Both the position numbers and the translations under genes were made by a program. DNA of 64,000 nt from Ulvibacterium sp965248315 (GTDB lineage: Bacteria > Bacteroidota > Bacteroidia > Flavobacteriales > Flavobacteriaceae), in contig NZ_CBDFIX010000001.1 of the NCBI RefSeq assembly GCF_965248315.1, positions 248,001-312,000 of the forward strand, written 5' to 3'. Below are positions 33,700 to 42,694 of the stretch, in pieces (position 1 is the stretch's first letter; each line of letters begins with the position of its first letter). Below the pieces are notes generated by a model. It was not told the origin of the DNA, did not search any database, and saw nothing but the letters and a program-made list of their open reading frames with translations.

Positions 33700-33801
33700 A
33701 CCTCTAATTTTGTATGCTACTACTGTGTTGATAATAGTTTGTTAGAAGTATTGCAGATATAGGGTAAGTAACCCGATTTAAGGCGCGGTATATTATTTTT
33801 A

Positions 33802-34605
33802 CTAATCTAGCACTACCACTTTTATGCCTGGGGATACTAGACTTTCAAAACGTTTCAGTGTTTCCCTATTTTTAATTTCATAATGCATGGGAATTACTTT
33901 TTCAGGTCCTATTTCGTTTACGATTTGGGCAGCCTCTTCTTCATCCATAGTCAAGTTGTCTCCACCTATGGGAATTAAAGCAACCGCTATGTCTTTTAAC
34001 CCTTTCATTTCGGGAATGTAATTCGTGTCGCCGGCATGATATATCCTTAGATTTCCTTCCAAGTTCAAGATAAAACCAATATTCTCTTTTGATCTAGGGT
34101 GGGCCTTTATCCATAGAAAAACTGATTTTGTATTGTAGGCCGGAGTAGCTTCTATATCTAGGTTCTCAAATTTGAGGACATCCCTAGGTTTCATAACCCG
34201 TAAATGGGGATTATAGGCCTTTAGCTTTTTTGAGATGCCCATGGAACAAATGATTTTTGTTTCCGATTGGATAACCTTTTCTATATCATTCATGGAAAAG
34301 TGATCGGGGTGCGAATGCGTAATCAAAATGTAATCCGCTTTTTTGGTGGTTCCTATTCCAACCGGGTCAATGTAAATTACCTTATCCTTTGTTCTGAGTT
34401 GAAAGCTTGAGGGAAAGAAATGGGATTTATTCACCTTAATCGTTCCCCAGGTAGATAACACCGTATTTTCCCCTATGCTGATTTGTTGGAGGGCCGGATT
34501 TCTTTTTTCACTGATGGATATTTTTACCATGGTACAACCTTGAACGAGCACAATTATGGGCATAAACAGCATAAAAGAAACTCGTATGCCTATTTCCAAT
34601 TTCAT
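33802..34605 (-). CDS. Exported metallo-beta-lactamase-fold hydrolase
   Basis: A 267-residue protein with an N-terminal signal sequence (about 1-23; a Cys at 24 in LVQGC suggests a lipoprotein). The metal-binding HSHPDHFS motif near residue 97 and later histidines (IYHAGDTNYIPEM near 193 and VIPMHYEIKN near 240) give the pattern of UPF0173-like metal-dependent hydrolases. The substrate is unknown. It has a TAGTTTTG box 14 nt upstream with a TGACC-TT-GGTCA inverted repeat at the -33 region. Confidence 0.8.
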   Translation of the reverse strand: MKLEIGIRVSFMLFMPIIVLVQGCTMVKISISEKRNPALQQISIGENTVLSTWGTIKVNKSHFFPSSFQLRTKDKVIYIDPVGIGTTKKADYILITHSHPDHFSMNDIEKVIQSETKIICSMGISKKLKAYNPHLRVMKPRDVLKFENLDIEATPAYNTKSVFLWIKAHPRSKENIGFILNLEGNLRIYHAGDTNYIPEMKGLKDIAVALIPIGGDNLTMDEEEAAQIVNEIGPEKVIPMHYEIKNRETLKRFESLVSPGIKVVVLD

Positions 34606-34619
34606 TTTAATTTAAAGAC

Positions 34620-34662
34620 CAAAACTAAATCCAAGAATAATCGCATACCATGACCTTGGTCA
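34620..34662 (-). promoter_or_regulatory. Promoter with candidate operator of the MBL hydrolase gene
   Basis: TAGTTTTG on the minus strand (34620-34627) matches TAnnTTTG. An inverted repeat TGACC-2 nt-GGTCA (34651-34662) covers the -33 region, a place where a regulator could block or replace the normal contact. The regulator is unknown. Confidence 0.35.
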
Positions 34663-34761
34663 TTTTGCGAAAAAACAATAGTGTTGAAATATGTGAAGGG
34701 AAACAAGTATTCCCTAGTTTTTGACCAAACTTTGATTTTTTGCCCACCACTAGGGTACAAA

Positions 34762-34789
34762 AAACCCCTCCTTGATCAAGGAGGGGTTT
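34762..34789 (-). terminator. Terminator of the aminotransferase gene
   Basis: A 28-nt perfect palindrome, half-site AAACCCCTCCTTGA, followed on the minus strand by a T run; it begins 20 nt after the stop codon. Confidence 0.85.
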
Positions 34790-34809
34790 CATCTGAGTAA
34801 GATTTTATT

Positions 34810-35994
34810 TTAAACCACTGCCTTGATCCGTTTTACAGCTTCCCTAATCTCATCCTCGGAAGCGGCGTAGGAAATACGGATACAATTGGGATTGCCAAAG
34901 GCTTGCCCGGTAACCGTGGCTACATTGGCATTTTCCAGTAGATACAAGGCAAAATCCGATGCATTTTCAATTTGGGTCCCGTTAAGTGTCTTTCCAAAAA
35001 AGCTGGAAATGTCCGGGAATACGTAAAAGGCCCCTTCGGGTACGTTGAGGTTAAAACCATCGATTTCCCCAAGAAGTCCAAGAATCAGGTCACGGCGTTC
35101 ATGAAACTTGTCGATCATAAACTGAATCTTGCTTATCGGTGCCTCCAAAGCCGTAATGGTGGCACGTTGTGCAATGGCGTTGGCCCCACTGGTGTTCTGT
35201 CCCTGAAATTTGGTACAGGCTTTTGCAATCCAGTCTGCCGCGCCAATGTACCCTATACGCCATCCCGTCATGGCAAAAGCCTTGGAAACTCCATTTACGG
35301 TAATGGTACGGTCGTACATTCCTTCAATGCCTGCAATACTAACATGCCCGCCACGAAAATTGATATGCTCGTAAATCTCATCTGAAACTACATAAATATT
35401 AGGATGGTTTCGTAATACTTGGGCCAATCCTTCCAATTCTTCCAGACTATATACCGAACCACTGGGGTTGCAGGGCGAACTAAACCATAGCATCTTGGTC
35501 TTGGGCGTAATGGCTTGCTCCAGTTGCGCTGCGGTCATTTTAAAGTCGGTTTCGATACTTGTAGGCACTTCAACCGGAACCCCTTCGGCCAATTTTACAA
35601 TATCGCTATAGCTTACCCAATACGGTGCCGGTAGTATTACTTCATCTCCTTTGTTCAGCATGCACATGGCTATATTGGCCAAGGACTGCTTGGCCCCTGT
35701 AGAAACCACAATTTGGTTTAATCCGTATTCCAGATTGTTGTCCCGTTTGAATTTATTGGAAATGGCCTGCTTTAAATCGGCATATCCGTCAACGGGAGAA
35801 TAGCTGCTATAGTTTTCGTCAATGGCCTTTTTGGCCGCTTCCTTTATGAAGTCGGGGATGTTAAAATCCGGCTCCCCTAGGCTTAAACCTATAATATCTT
35901 TTCCCTGGTTTCTTAATTCCCGTGCTTTTGCGGCCATAGCCAAGGTGGCCGAAGTAGACATACTATTGATTCTTTCGGATAAATGGTTGCTCAT
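34810..35994 (-). CDS. PLP-dependent aspartate/aromatic-type aminotransferase
   Basis: A 394-residue class I aminotransferase. Landmarks: LSLGEPDFNIPDFIKEAA near the N-terminus, YSPVDGYADLKQAI, VVSTGAKQSLAN (phosphate loop), WFSSPCNPSGSVYS with the Asn that contacts PLP, VVSDEIYEHI with the conserved Asp, and VNGVSKAFAMTGWRIGYIG with the Schiff-base Lys (about 235) and the Arg of the phosphate site. It resembles the aspartate aminotransferases of the AspB type. The true amino donor could be another acidic or aromatic acid. A strong terminator follows; it is probably monocistronic. Confidence 0.92.
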   Translation of the reverse strand: MSNHLSERINSMSTSATLAMAAKARELRNQGKDIIGLSLGEPDFNIPDFIKEAAKKAIDENYSSYSPVDGYADLKQAISNKFKRDNNLEYGLNQIVVSTGAKQSLANIAMCMLNKGDEVILPAPYWVSYSDIVKLAEGVPVEVPTSIETDFKMTAAQLEQAITPKTKMLWFSSPCNPSGSVYSLEELEGLAQVLRNHPNIYVVSDEIYEHINFRGGHVSIAGIEGMYDRTITVNGVSKAFAMTGWRIGYIGAADWIAKACTKFQGQNTSGANAIAQRATITALEAPISKIQFMIDKFHERRDLILGLLGEIDGFNLNVPEGAFYVFPDISSFFGKTLNGTQIENASDFALYLLENANVATVTGQAFGNPNCIRISYAASEDEIREAVKRIKAVV

Positions 35995-36007
35995 TTGCGG
36001 TATAAAT

Positions 36008-37111
36008 TTACTGGTACTGTAGGGCGGGCCTTTTGCCCAATTCCTTTAAGTGTTTAAAGTGCGAAATTATAGCTTTTCTGGTAGTTTTATACTCGTTGTA
36101 GGGCAAATTAAATTCCTTTGCCGTCTGTTTCACAATTTTGGAAATTTTTGTGTAATGTATATGACTGATGTTAGGAAAAATATGATGCTCTACCTGATGG
36201 TTCAACCCTCCTGTAAACCAGTTCACAATTCTGTTTTTCGTACCAAAGTTCACCGTTGTGAATAGCTGATGAATGGCCCAAGTATTTTTCATGTTTCCGC
36301 TTTCATCGGGCAATGGGGTTTCCGCTTCGTCTACAATATGGGCCAATTGGAACACCACACTTAAAATAACCCCGGCCACATAATGCATGATGAAAAAGCC
36401 CAGAAGCACTTTCCACCAGGCAATGTCAATGAAAATAAGTGGTAAAACGATCCATATGGTGATATAAAGGACCTTGGTAATGACCAACGTGCTCCAATTT
36501 ATTACCGGATTGGGTAGCTTACCATAACTGAGTTTTCGTTTCATGTAGCGGTACATCTGTTGAAAATCTGTGGTAATTGCCCAATTGAAAGTTAACAACC
36601 CGTATAAAAAGATAGAGTAGTAATGTTGGAATTTATGGTGCTTTCGCCATTCCGAGTGCCTGGAAAACCTTAAAATACGTCCTGCTTCCATATCCTCATC
36701 ATGGTCTTGGATGTTGGTGTAGGTGTGGTGAAGTACATTATGCTGTACTTGCCAATTGTAAACGTTTCCTGCAAGAATGTAAATACTACCTCCCATAAGC
36801 TTGTTGACCCATTTTTTCTTTGAGTAGGAGCCATGATTACCATCATGCATAACATTCATGCCAACTCCCGCCATGCCTATTCCCATAACTATGGTCAATA
36901 ATACATTGGCCCAATTGGGAAGCCCCAAAGTGAGAATCAAGAAATATGGCGTGAGGAATAGGGCGAACATGATCACCGTTTTAAGGTGTAATCGCCAGTT
37001 TCCGGTTTTCTTTATTTTGTTTTCTTGGAAATAATCATTCACCCGCTTGTTCAATGTCCTAAAAAATTGGGTGGAATCTTTTCGTGAAAATCGAATTGTT
37101 TTTTGGTCCAT
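36008..37111 (-). CDS. Membrane fatty acid desaturase
   Basis: A 367-residue integral membrane di-iron desaturase. The three histidine boxes are visible: HDGNHGS, HNVLHHTYTN and HQVEHHIFPN, and hydrophobic spans lie at about 45-85, 195-240 and 245-270. The QVEHH third box is that of front-end/acyl-lipid linoleoyl-CoA-type desaturases; in marine flavobacteria these introduce double bonds and tune membrane fluidity. The substrate cannot be fixed. The frame continues upstream to a TTG at 37120, but the ATG at 37111 (MDQKTIRF) is preferred. Confidence 0.9.
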   Translation of the reverse strand: MDQKTIRFSRKDSTQFFRTLNKRVNDYFQENKIKKTGNWRLHLKTVIMFALFLTPYFLILTLGLPNWANVLLTIVMGIGMAGVGMNVMHDGNHGSYSKKKWVNKLMGGSIYILAGNVYNWQVQHNVLHHTYTNIQDHDEDMEAGRILRFSRHSEWRKHHKFQHYYSIFLYGLLTFNWAITTDFQQMYRYMKRKLSYGKLPNPVINWSTLVITKVLYITIWIVLPLIFIDIAWWKVLLGFFIMHYVAGVILSVVFQLAHIVDEAETPLPDESGNMKNTWAIHQLFTTVNFGTKNRIVNWFTGGLNHQVEHHIFPNISHIHYTKISKIVKQTAKEFNLPYNEYKTTRKAIISHFKHLKELGKRPALQYQ

Positions 37112-37202
37112 GTAAAGCAATCTTTTGATAAATATAACGTATTTAGAAACCTAAATATTCCTACGAGTTAATTAAAAAGGAATCTTTGCCATGTGAATAT
37201 AC

Positions 37203-37210
37203 TATTTTTG
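37203..37210 (+). promoter_or_regulatory. -7 box of rsmG
   Basis: TATTTTTG matches TAnnTTTG exactly and lies 19 nt before the rsmG ATG. Confidence 0.5.
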
Positions 37211-37229
37211 ACGAAATACAAATGTACGC

Positions 37230-37862
37230 ATGGGCAGTGAAATAGTATTCAAATATTTTCCCAATTTATCAGAGGCGCAAAAAAGACAATTTTTGTTGTT
37301 GGAAGCGCTGTATAAAGATTGGAACATAAAGATAAATGTGGTGTCAAGAAAGGATATCGATGAACTGTACTTGAGACATGTTTTACACTCATTGGGCATT
37401 GCCAAAGTTCAGGAATTTAAAGCTGGAAGTACTGTCTTGGATGTGGGTACGGGGGGCGGTTTTCCTGGGATTCCCTTAGCTATACTTTTTCCTGAAGTTC
37501 ATTTTACTTTGGTAGATTCGATTGGAAAAAAAATAAAAGTGGTACAGGAAGTGGTGGAAGGTTTGGCATTAACTAATGTTAGGCCCATCAACGAGCGTGT
37601 CGAGAATCTGGAGGAAAGGTTTGATTTCATCGTGAGCCGTGCTGTGGCAGTGATGCCGACTTTTGTACATTGGGTAAAGGGGAAAATTAAGAAGGAATCC
37701 TTACATGAAAGACGTAATGGGATTTTCTATCTTAAAGGAGGTGATCTTAAAGAAGAACTACAGGGATATAGGGCCGCCCGGATTTTTGAACTAACCGATT
37801 ATTTTGAAGAAGCATTTTTCGAGACCAAAAAATTGGTGTATTTGCCTCAGAAGTTTAAATAA
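37230..37862 (+). CDS. rsmG: 16S rRNA (guanine527-N7)-methyltransferase
   Basis: A 210-residue class I methyltransferase of the GidB family that methylates N7 of G527 of 16S rRNA. Signatures: YKDWNIKINVVSRKDIDELYLRHVLHSL at the N-terminus, then VLDVGTGGGFPGIPLAILFP (SAM motif), HFTLVDSIGKKIKVV, and FDFIVSRAVAVM. The length is normal. It is monocistronic, with its promoter box 19 nt upstream, and convergent with the next gene. Confidence 0.95.
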   Translation: MGSEIVFKYFPNLSEAQKRQFLLLEALYKDWNIKINVVSRKDIDELYLRHVLHSLGIAKVQEFKAGSTVLDVGTGGGFPGIPLAILFPEVHFTLVDSIGKKIKVVQEVVEGLALTNVRPINERVENLEERFDFIVSRAVAVMPTFVHWVKGKIKKESLHERRNGIFYLKGGDLKEELQGYRAARIFELTDYFEEAFFETKKLVYLPQKFK

Positions 37863-37922
37863 GCTCTTAATGGCTTATTCATTAACTGCATCTGTTCTCG
37901 TGACTTTACGGGTGGAATATGG

Positions 37923-38906
37923 CTATTTTAAAACACCAATTTTAGTTAACCAGGGTACCAAATAATCCAGTAAATTATAGGGTTTTCCAGTTTTTGTATT
38001 AATAAAATCGTGGTTTCCGTATTCCAATACTTGAATTTGAAAGTTGGGATTATTCATCTGTTTCAGCTCGTTTATGGTGGCATCCACCGGAATTACTGGA
38101 TCTTCGGTACCTAGAATCCACAGAGTTTTGGTCTTTAAGTTTTTTAGGATGCTTCTTGGATCAAATCCCCTGTGCCCATTAAAATGTTGCAGTTTTGAAT
38201 GTGCGTCGGCTATGGTAAGCTTGTGCACATCCCCATCACCGGTCAATTGGCTAAAGTAATGTTCCTCCCCTGCAGAAACGGCAACCCCCTCTCCTATGAT
38301 CATAAATTTTATCATATCATTTTTTGATGCAGCCAATGGCATGATCCATCCGGCTTGGCTTCCCCCTAAAAGACCGAGCTTGGCAGCACTAAGTTCTGGC
38401 CGGTTTTTTAACCAGGATACACAGGCCAGTACGTCCGAAGCAAGTAGGTTGAACCACTTCTCACTTCCTTCTACACTGAAGAACTGATAATGCCCTTCTG
38501 ATTTGCCCACACCTCTTTTGTCATAAGCCAAAACGGCCATACCCAGTTTTGTGCCAATTCTTGTATAGTATGTTACGTCTTCATAAGTTGAAGGAGCGGA
38601 ACCGTGGACCACCACAAGGACACCTCGAATTTTGCTTTTATCTTGGGGAGTGTAATATGCGGCGTTCAATCGAATGTCCCCATTTTGGATTACCATTTCC
38701 TCTTTGTTATATCCCTCAAATTTGGTATTTGTTATTTCAATAAGGGGCATGGCACAGACAGGGCAGTCCCCGGGATTTTCATATTGAACGGTATGGCAAT
38801 CCGAATTACATGGAGGGCAGCGATACTTGGTGGTATGTTGCCCTTGGATAAGACCCAAGTAACCTAGGGTCAAAAATAGATTGAAACATAGATATGGATA
38901 CCTCAC
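37923..38906 (-). CDS. Exported alpha/beta hydrolase with N-terminal five-cysteine module
   Basis: A 327-residue exported protein: signal peptide (about 1-22), then a Cys module with Cys30, 33, 37, 48 and 51 (CPPC, then PGDCPVCAM), resembling heavy-metal-binding domains of the HMBD type, then an alpha/beta hydrolase domain (about 65-327) with VVVHGSAPST, the nucleophile elbow GLLGGSQAG (Ser near 188), a C-terminal DPVIP (Asp) and GNHDF (His). It looks like a dienelactone-hydrolase-type carboxylic ester hydrolase. It overlaps the upstream DJ-1 gene by 4 bp (ATGA), a coupled pair that shares the same Cys module. The function of the locus is unknown. Confidence 0.75.
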   Translation of the reverse strand: MRYPYLCFNLFLTLGYLGLIQGQHTTKYRCPPCNSDCHTVQYENPGDCPVCAMPLIEITNTKFEGYNKEEMVIQNGDIRLNAAYYTPQDKSKIRGVLVVVHGSAPSTYEDVTYYTRIGTKLGMAVLAYDKRGVGKSEGHYQFFSVEGSEKWFNLLASDVLACVSWLKNRPELSAAKLGLLGGSQAGWIMPLAASKNDMIKFMIIGEGVAVSAGEEHYFSQLTGDGDVHKLTIADAHSKLQHFNGHRGFDPRSILKNLKTKTLWILGTEDPVIPVDATINELKQMNNPNFQIQVLEYGNHDFINTKTGKPYNLLDYLVPWLTKIGVLK

Positions 38907-39940
38907 AGTTTTTTGTAAAAAGTACCGTCCTCGGCAAGTGAATATCCCTTAATTTGATTGGATGTGTCCCTTTTGAAAAAGATAGGCTCTTGGTCAATAT
39001 TTGAAAAGACATCCTCGTATTCATGATAAACCGGATAGGCAATACCATTTATCGTGGCATAAAGATCGCCCTTCGTTTTGTCATACGTCAACTCTATTTG
39101 TGAACCGTTTCCGTATTCATAGGTGCCTTCAAAATGCTTTAAAAAGGATGGTGCAACCTTTTCGGTATAGGGGTTGTCCTTGGATAAAATTAGGCCATCG
39201 CCCAATCGCCAATTATCATACTCCATGTTGTAGGCGATGCGTTTTGCTGCTTTGAGTCCATGTAGTTTTGCCACCAAATGTAGGGCCCCGTCTATTCCTG
39301 CGGATATCCCGGCCGTTGTGATTACATTTCCATTGTCAACAAAACGAACATTCTTGTTTACATTGATTTTGGGATAGGAGTCCTGCAGATCATCCAATGC
39401 GCTATGGAAGGTCGTTGCGGTTTTTTCATCCAGTATGCCCGCTTCCGCCAGAATAAAGGCCCCGGTACAAACCGAAAAATAGTATTCAATATGTTCTTGA
39501 TTTTTGACCCATTCAATGACCTTTGGGTTTTTTACGGTTGGCGAGGTATTACCTCCAAAAAAGGCCAAAATATCCGCCTTCGGGGCGTTATCTATAGTGT
39601 AGTCCGGAATAACGTTGAGAATTCCCTGAGACTTTATCGGGCCTTTTTTCGCGGAGACCGTAAAGACTTCAAAGCCCGCATAGGATAACACTTCCATTGG
39701 CCCTGCGAAGTCTAGGACTTCAACCCTGTCCTGTAGGTAAAAAGCAATGGTTTTCACATCTTCTTTTTTCATAAGTACCATATTGCAAAACGAACATCTT
39801 CCCGGGGCATCATGTTCATCCGTATCACAACTAAGGCCGCAAGGCGGGCAAACATATATAATGGATTCATGGATACCGCTCTGTCCATGGAAAAACAACG
39901 TTCCAAAAAACAGAGCGGTGAGTAAAGCAAATCTGTTCAT
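38903..39940 (-). CDS. Exported DJ-1/PfpI-family protein with N-terminal five-cysteine module
   Basis: A 345-residue exported protein from the ATG at 39940, placed before the signal peptide (MNRFALLTALFFGTLFF). Then comes a Cys module with Cys31, 34, 38, 49 and 52, spaced exactly as in the next gene, then a GlxA-like DJ-1/PfpI domain (about 65-245; AFYLQDRVEVLDFAGPMEV, then VCTGAFILAEAGI with the nucleophile-elbow Cys, and TAGISAGIDGALHL), and a small C-terminal beta domain (about 265-345; FEGTYEYGNGSQIELTY). The frame is open upstream to 39991. It is 79 nt after the glxA-like regulator gene. Its substrate is unknown. Confidence 0.75.
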   Translation of the reverse strand: MNRFALLTALFFGTLFFHGQSGIHESIIYVCPPCGLSCDTDEHDAPGRCSFCNMVLMKKEDVKTIAFYLQDRVEVLDFAGPMEVLSYAGFEVFTVSAKKGPIKSQGILNVIPDYTIDNAPKADILAFFGGNTSPTVKNPKVIEWVKNQEHIEYYFSVCTGAFILAEAGILDEKTATTFHSALDDLQDSYPKINVNKNVRFVDNGNVITTAGISAGIDGALHLVAKLHGLKAAKRIAYNMEYDNWRLGDGLILSKDNPYTEKVAPSFLKHFEGTYEYGNGSQIELTYDKTKGDLYATINGIAYPVYHEYEDVFSNIDQEPIFFKRDTSNQIKGYSLAEDGTFYKKL

Positions 39941-40019
39941 TTTTTGATTTTTGATGTTTTTCAAAGCTACTATGCCCATGCTATTTAGCAAAGGACAAGA
40001 ATACGCAGCATTGGGACAA

Positions 40020-40988
40020 TTATTCCCGAAGCTGGGAAGGAAGGGATTCGGTATGTTTTTTAAGTAAGGACCGCAATTGATTACTGCTTTGAAGACCGCA
40101 GGCCAATGAGACTGCGTTCACTTTTGTACCGTTGGAAAGCAATTGCTGGGCGCGTTCGACACGAAGTTTGGCCAAATAATCCCCTATGGTAATGCCTGTG
40201 GTTTTTTTGAATACCCGAGTCAAATTTCTTGGACTCATATAAGAGTTTTCGGCCAGTTCCTCGATCTTTAATTTTTTGTCCAGGTTTTGGGCCAATGTAT
40301 CCTGTACTTGGTGAATACGATTATCCATATGGTTTCTGTATTGCAGAAAAACACTTAGTTGCGGATCGTTTTCCGTTCTGCGAAGATAAATAACTACTTC
40401 CTTGGCAATTTTGGTGGCAAAAACGGGACCGTATATTTCCTCCAAAAGGAACAATGCCAAATCAATACCGGATGAAACGCCGGCACTGGAATACAAATTA
40501 CCGTCCTTAACGATTAATCGGTCCGATAGCAATTTCGCTAGAGGGAATCGGGTTTTGAAATCCCGGAAATACTTCCAATGGGTGGTGCAGCTCTTTCCCT
40601 CAAAAAGCCCGGCAAAAGCCATGAGGTAGGCTCCGGTGTAAACCGAGCAGATTTTTCCCTTGTTTTGGTGTTGTTCTTTTAGCCAACTAAAAAAACGTTG
40701 GTTTTTACTTTTAAAATCTTCGGCAAAAAACAAATGGGATTCCAGACCGGGAATAAAAAGCAGGTCATTTGGCCCTAAAGTAAAATTCCAAAAAGGTTCC
40801 AAACTACCCAATGCTATGCCAGCACTGGATATTTCCTCGGTACCAGGATTCAGGCTTAGATAATGGGTCTTAAATTGGGCACCATATTCATTGGCCTCAT
40901 AAAACAAGTGTATTGGTCCGGCTATATCCAGAAGTTGAACTTCCGGGGGGATTAAAAAGTAGGCGTTATAGGTGCGATTGTTCTGCAA
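40020..40988 (-). CDS. GlxA-family AraC-type transcriptional regulator
   Basis: A 322-residue regulator with an N-terminal DJ-1/PfpI domain (about 1-190; YFLIPPEVQLLDIAGPIHLF, VYTGAYLMAFAGLF, SSAGVSSGIDLALFLLEE) and a C-terminal AraC helix-turn-helix pair (about 225-322; LKIEELAENSYMSPRNLTRVFKKTTG and GTKVNAVSLACGLQSSNQLRSLLKKH). It probably controls the two downstream exported-protein genes, whose first member carries the same DJ-1 domain type. The inducer is unknown. A TATTTTTG box lies 41 nt upstream. Confidence 0.85.
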   Translation of the reverse strand: MQNNRTYNAYFLIPPEVQLLDIAGPIHLFYEANEYGAQFKTHYLSLNPGTEEISSAGIALGSLEPFWNFTLGPNDLLFIPGLESHLFFAEDFKSKNQRFFSWLKEQHQNKGKICSVYTGAYLMAFAGLFEGKSCTTHWKYFRDFKTRFPLAKLLSDRLIVKDGNLYSSAGVSSGIDLALFLLEEIYGPVFATKIAKEVVIYLRRTENDPQLSVFLQYRNHMDNRIHQVQDTLAQNLDKKLKIEELAENSYMSPRNLTRVFKKTTGITIGDYLAKLRVERAQQLLSNGTKVNAVSLACGLQSSNQLRSLLKKHTESLPSQLRE

Positions 40989-41029
40989 CTATTTGTTTTC
41001 TGAATTGAAAAAGTGGTGTGTTCGCCCTC

Positions 41030-41037
41030 CAAAAATA
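41030..41037 (-). promoter_or_regulatory. -7 box of the glxA-like operon
   Basis: TATTTTTG on the minus strand, exact match to TAnnTTTG, 41 nt upstream of the regulator start. Confidence 0.45.
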
Positions 41038-41575
41038 AGGGTATTATTGGATAAAAAGCAGAAGTATAATCAAAAGCACTGCAAAAATACATGGCTATAT
41101 TGACTTTTGGAGTATTGGAAAATTTTATAAAAGATTTCTAATGCGATAAGCAAATAACCCTTGCCGAAGTTCAACAACAGGCTTACAGGCTTAACATCCG
41201 ATAGTAGAAGTTTTTGTATTTTTTGGCATAGCCCTTTATATAGGTCCAAATACTTTTAAAAATAGAATCGGATTTTGGTCTCTTGATTGTATGGCTGTTT
41301 TTTCTTGACAAGTGGCTAGGCATCTAATAGGGTATAAAATTAGATAGATTACTTTTAATTTACAATTAATTAACGTTAAATTTACATATAAATTGTGCAC
41401 GATTAGGACCGAAGAAGATTTTTGTGGGTGATTCCAGGGAGTAAAGCTCGGTAGGATTTGTTTTAGTGAATGTCAATAAATTTCTCCCGTCCAACTACTG
41501 TTTGAACGTTCTTTGCTTCAAGAACTGCATACAAAAAGATGATACCAGAAGAATTATGCGTTGATAGACTTGGAA
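41038..41575. other. AT-rich intergenic region, no gene seen
   Basis: No open frame of substance on either strand. An AT-rich patch around 41340-41400 (ATTAATTAACGTTAAATTT and similar) and several TAnnTTTG-like octamers are present, but none sits in front of a gene. I see no repeat or RNA structure that I can support. Confidence 0.4.
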
Positions 41576-41953
41576 TTAGAGCTCGGGCTCACAGACAAAA
41601 AGGGCAGGTCTCCAAATTATAATCTGATTCTCCAAATCATCGAGAGAAATTGGATTTTCCGGAGTGCCACTTAGCATATTCCCATCACAGTCAAAGATAG
41701 GAATGTTCTTGTCAATCAAAGGGTTGCAGTCCCAATATACAAATATCACCTGCCCTTTGTATTCGCCTTGGGTTATGTAGCAGTATTTGGTGTCTTCCGT
41801 AATGTTGGCCTTCCTCATATCTATTTCCATTCTGAGCCATGACAACTCTTTTGCAGGATTGTCTACTCCACAAGCCGGTCTTATAACATCGTCATCATTC
41901 GAACAAGATAGAAGTACAAATAGTGCAAAAAATACGATTGAAGCAGTTTTCAT
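41576..41953 (-). CDS. Small lipoprotein of unknown function
   Basis: A 125-residue protein with a lipoprotein signal peptide (FALFVLLSCSNDDD; Cys at residue 17 followed by Ser/Asn/Asp, the usual outer-membrane-lipoprotein pattern of this phylum). The mature part contains several Cys residues (ACGV, YCYITQGEYKGQVIFVYWDCNP, FDCDGN, FVCEPEL) that may form disulfides. The family is not recognised. It lies alone between the empty region and the terminator of the DinB gene. Confidence 0.6.
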   Translation of the reverse strand: MKTASIVFFALFVLLSCSNDDDVIRPACGVDNPAKELSWLRMEIDMRKANITEDTKYCYITQGEYKGQVIFVYWDCNPLIDKNIPIFDCDGNMLSGTPENPISLDDLENQIIIWRPALFVCEPEL

Positions 41954-42003
41954 AGAATATCCTTTTTAGCATAGATAGCCCACCAAAAAATGGTTGCGCA
42001 AAA

Positions 42004-42032
42004 AACCTCCAGAAGCCATGCCCCTGGAGGTT
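42004..42032 (-). terminator. Terminator of the DinB gene
   Basis: Minus-strand hairpin AACCTCCAG/CTGGAGGTT with an 11-nt loop followed by TTTT, 26 nt after the stop codon. Confidence 0.75.
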
Positions 42033-42057
42033 GAAAAATGAATTCTTTTTTTTTATG

Positions 42058-42570
42058 TTATTTACTCCAAGGAGGAGTTACGTTATTGGATCGTGCATAG
42101 GCGATCAATTGCCCCTTGTGCTCCCCATTGTGCTCTAGGACAATCAAAAGACCGGAAAGTCGGCTGAATTTACCGAAACCAAAATCAACTTCCTCATTAA
42201 GTTTGTCATTTTCCACCATGGTCATCTTCTCAAGGATAAACTCGTTCGATTTTTTTAAGGCTGCCAAAACATTTTCCTTTCCCTTTATTTTTTCAATGTT
42301 CATCATATCAACATCCTCTGGAGGGGCAAAACCTAATTTGGAGGCCAAGTAATAGTTGGCTCCGGCAATATGTAAAAGGGATTCTCCCACCGAGCGAATG
42401 CCCTCAGCAGGACGCCAGTCATATTGTTCCTCGGAAAAGGCTTCCGCTAGGGATATTACCTGCCCTTGGTTGTAGGTTAGCATTCCTTGGATGGTGCTTT
42501 GGACCATGGTATCTTGCGCATACGTTATAGCCATCGTCAGAAACGCAGCAAATACAGTTAATTTTTTCAT
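42058..42570 (-). CDS. Exported DinB-family protein
   Basis: A 170-residue protein with a signal peptide (about 1-19: LTVFAAFLTMAITYAQ) followed by a DinB-like four-helix bundle. Its putative metal-binding histidines lie in SLLHIAGANYYLAS (about residue 67) and HNGEHKGQLIAYAR (about 147-151). DinB-like domains often bind a divalent metal and some conjugate thiols; the function here is unknown. An exported member is notable because most DinB proteins are cytoplasmic. It has its own terminator. Confidence 0.8.
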   Translation of the reverse strand: MKKLTVFAAFLTMAITYAQDTMVQSTIQGMLTYNQGQVISLAEAFSEEQYDWRPAEGIRSVGESLLHIAGANYYLASKLGFAPPEDVDMMNIEKIKGKENVLAALKKSNEFILEKMTMVENDKLNEEVDFGFGKFSRLSGLLIVLEHNGEHKGQLIAYARSNNVTPPWSK

Positions 42571-42694
42571 TTTCTAAGTGTTTAAGTTGTTATAAATTGT
42601 TCGCTAGTCATAGTAGATAACTATGTAGCTTACAAGGTATTAAAAACCAAGCACTATTTCCCATAAAATTTAGGAAATACGATATCTGTCCTAT

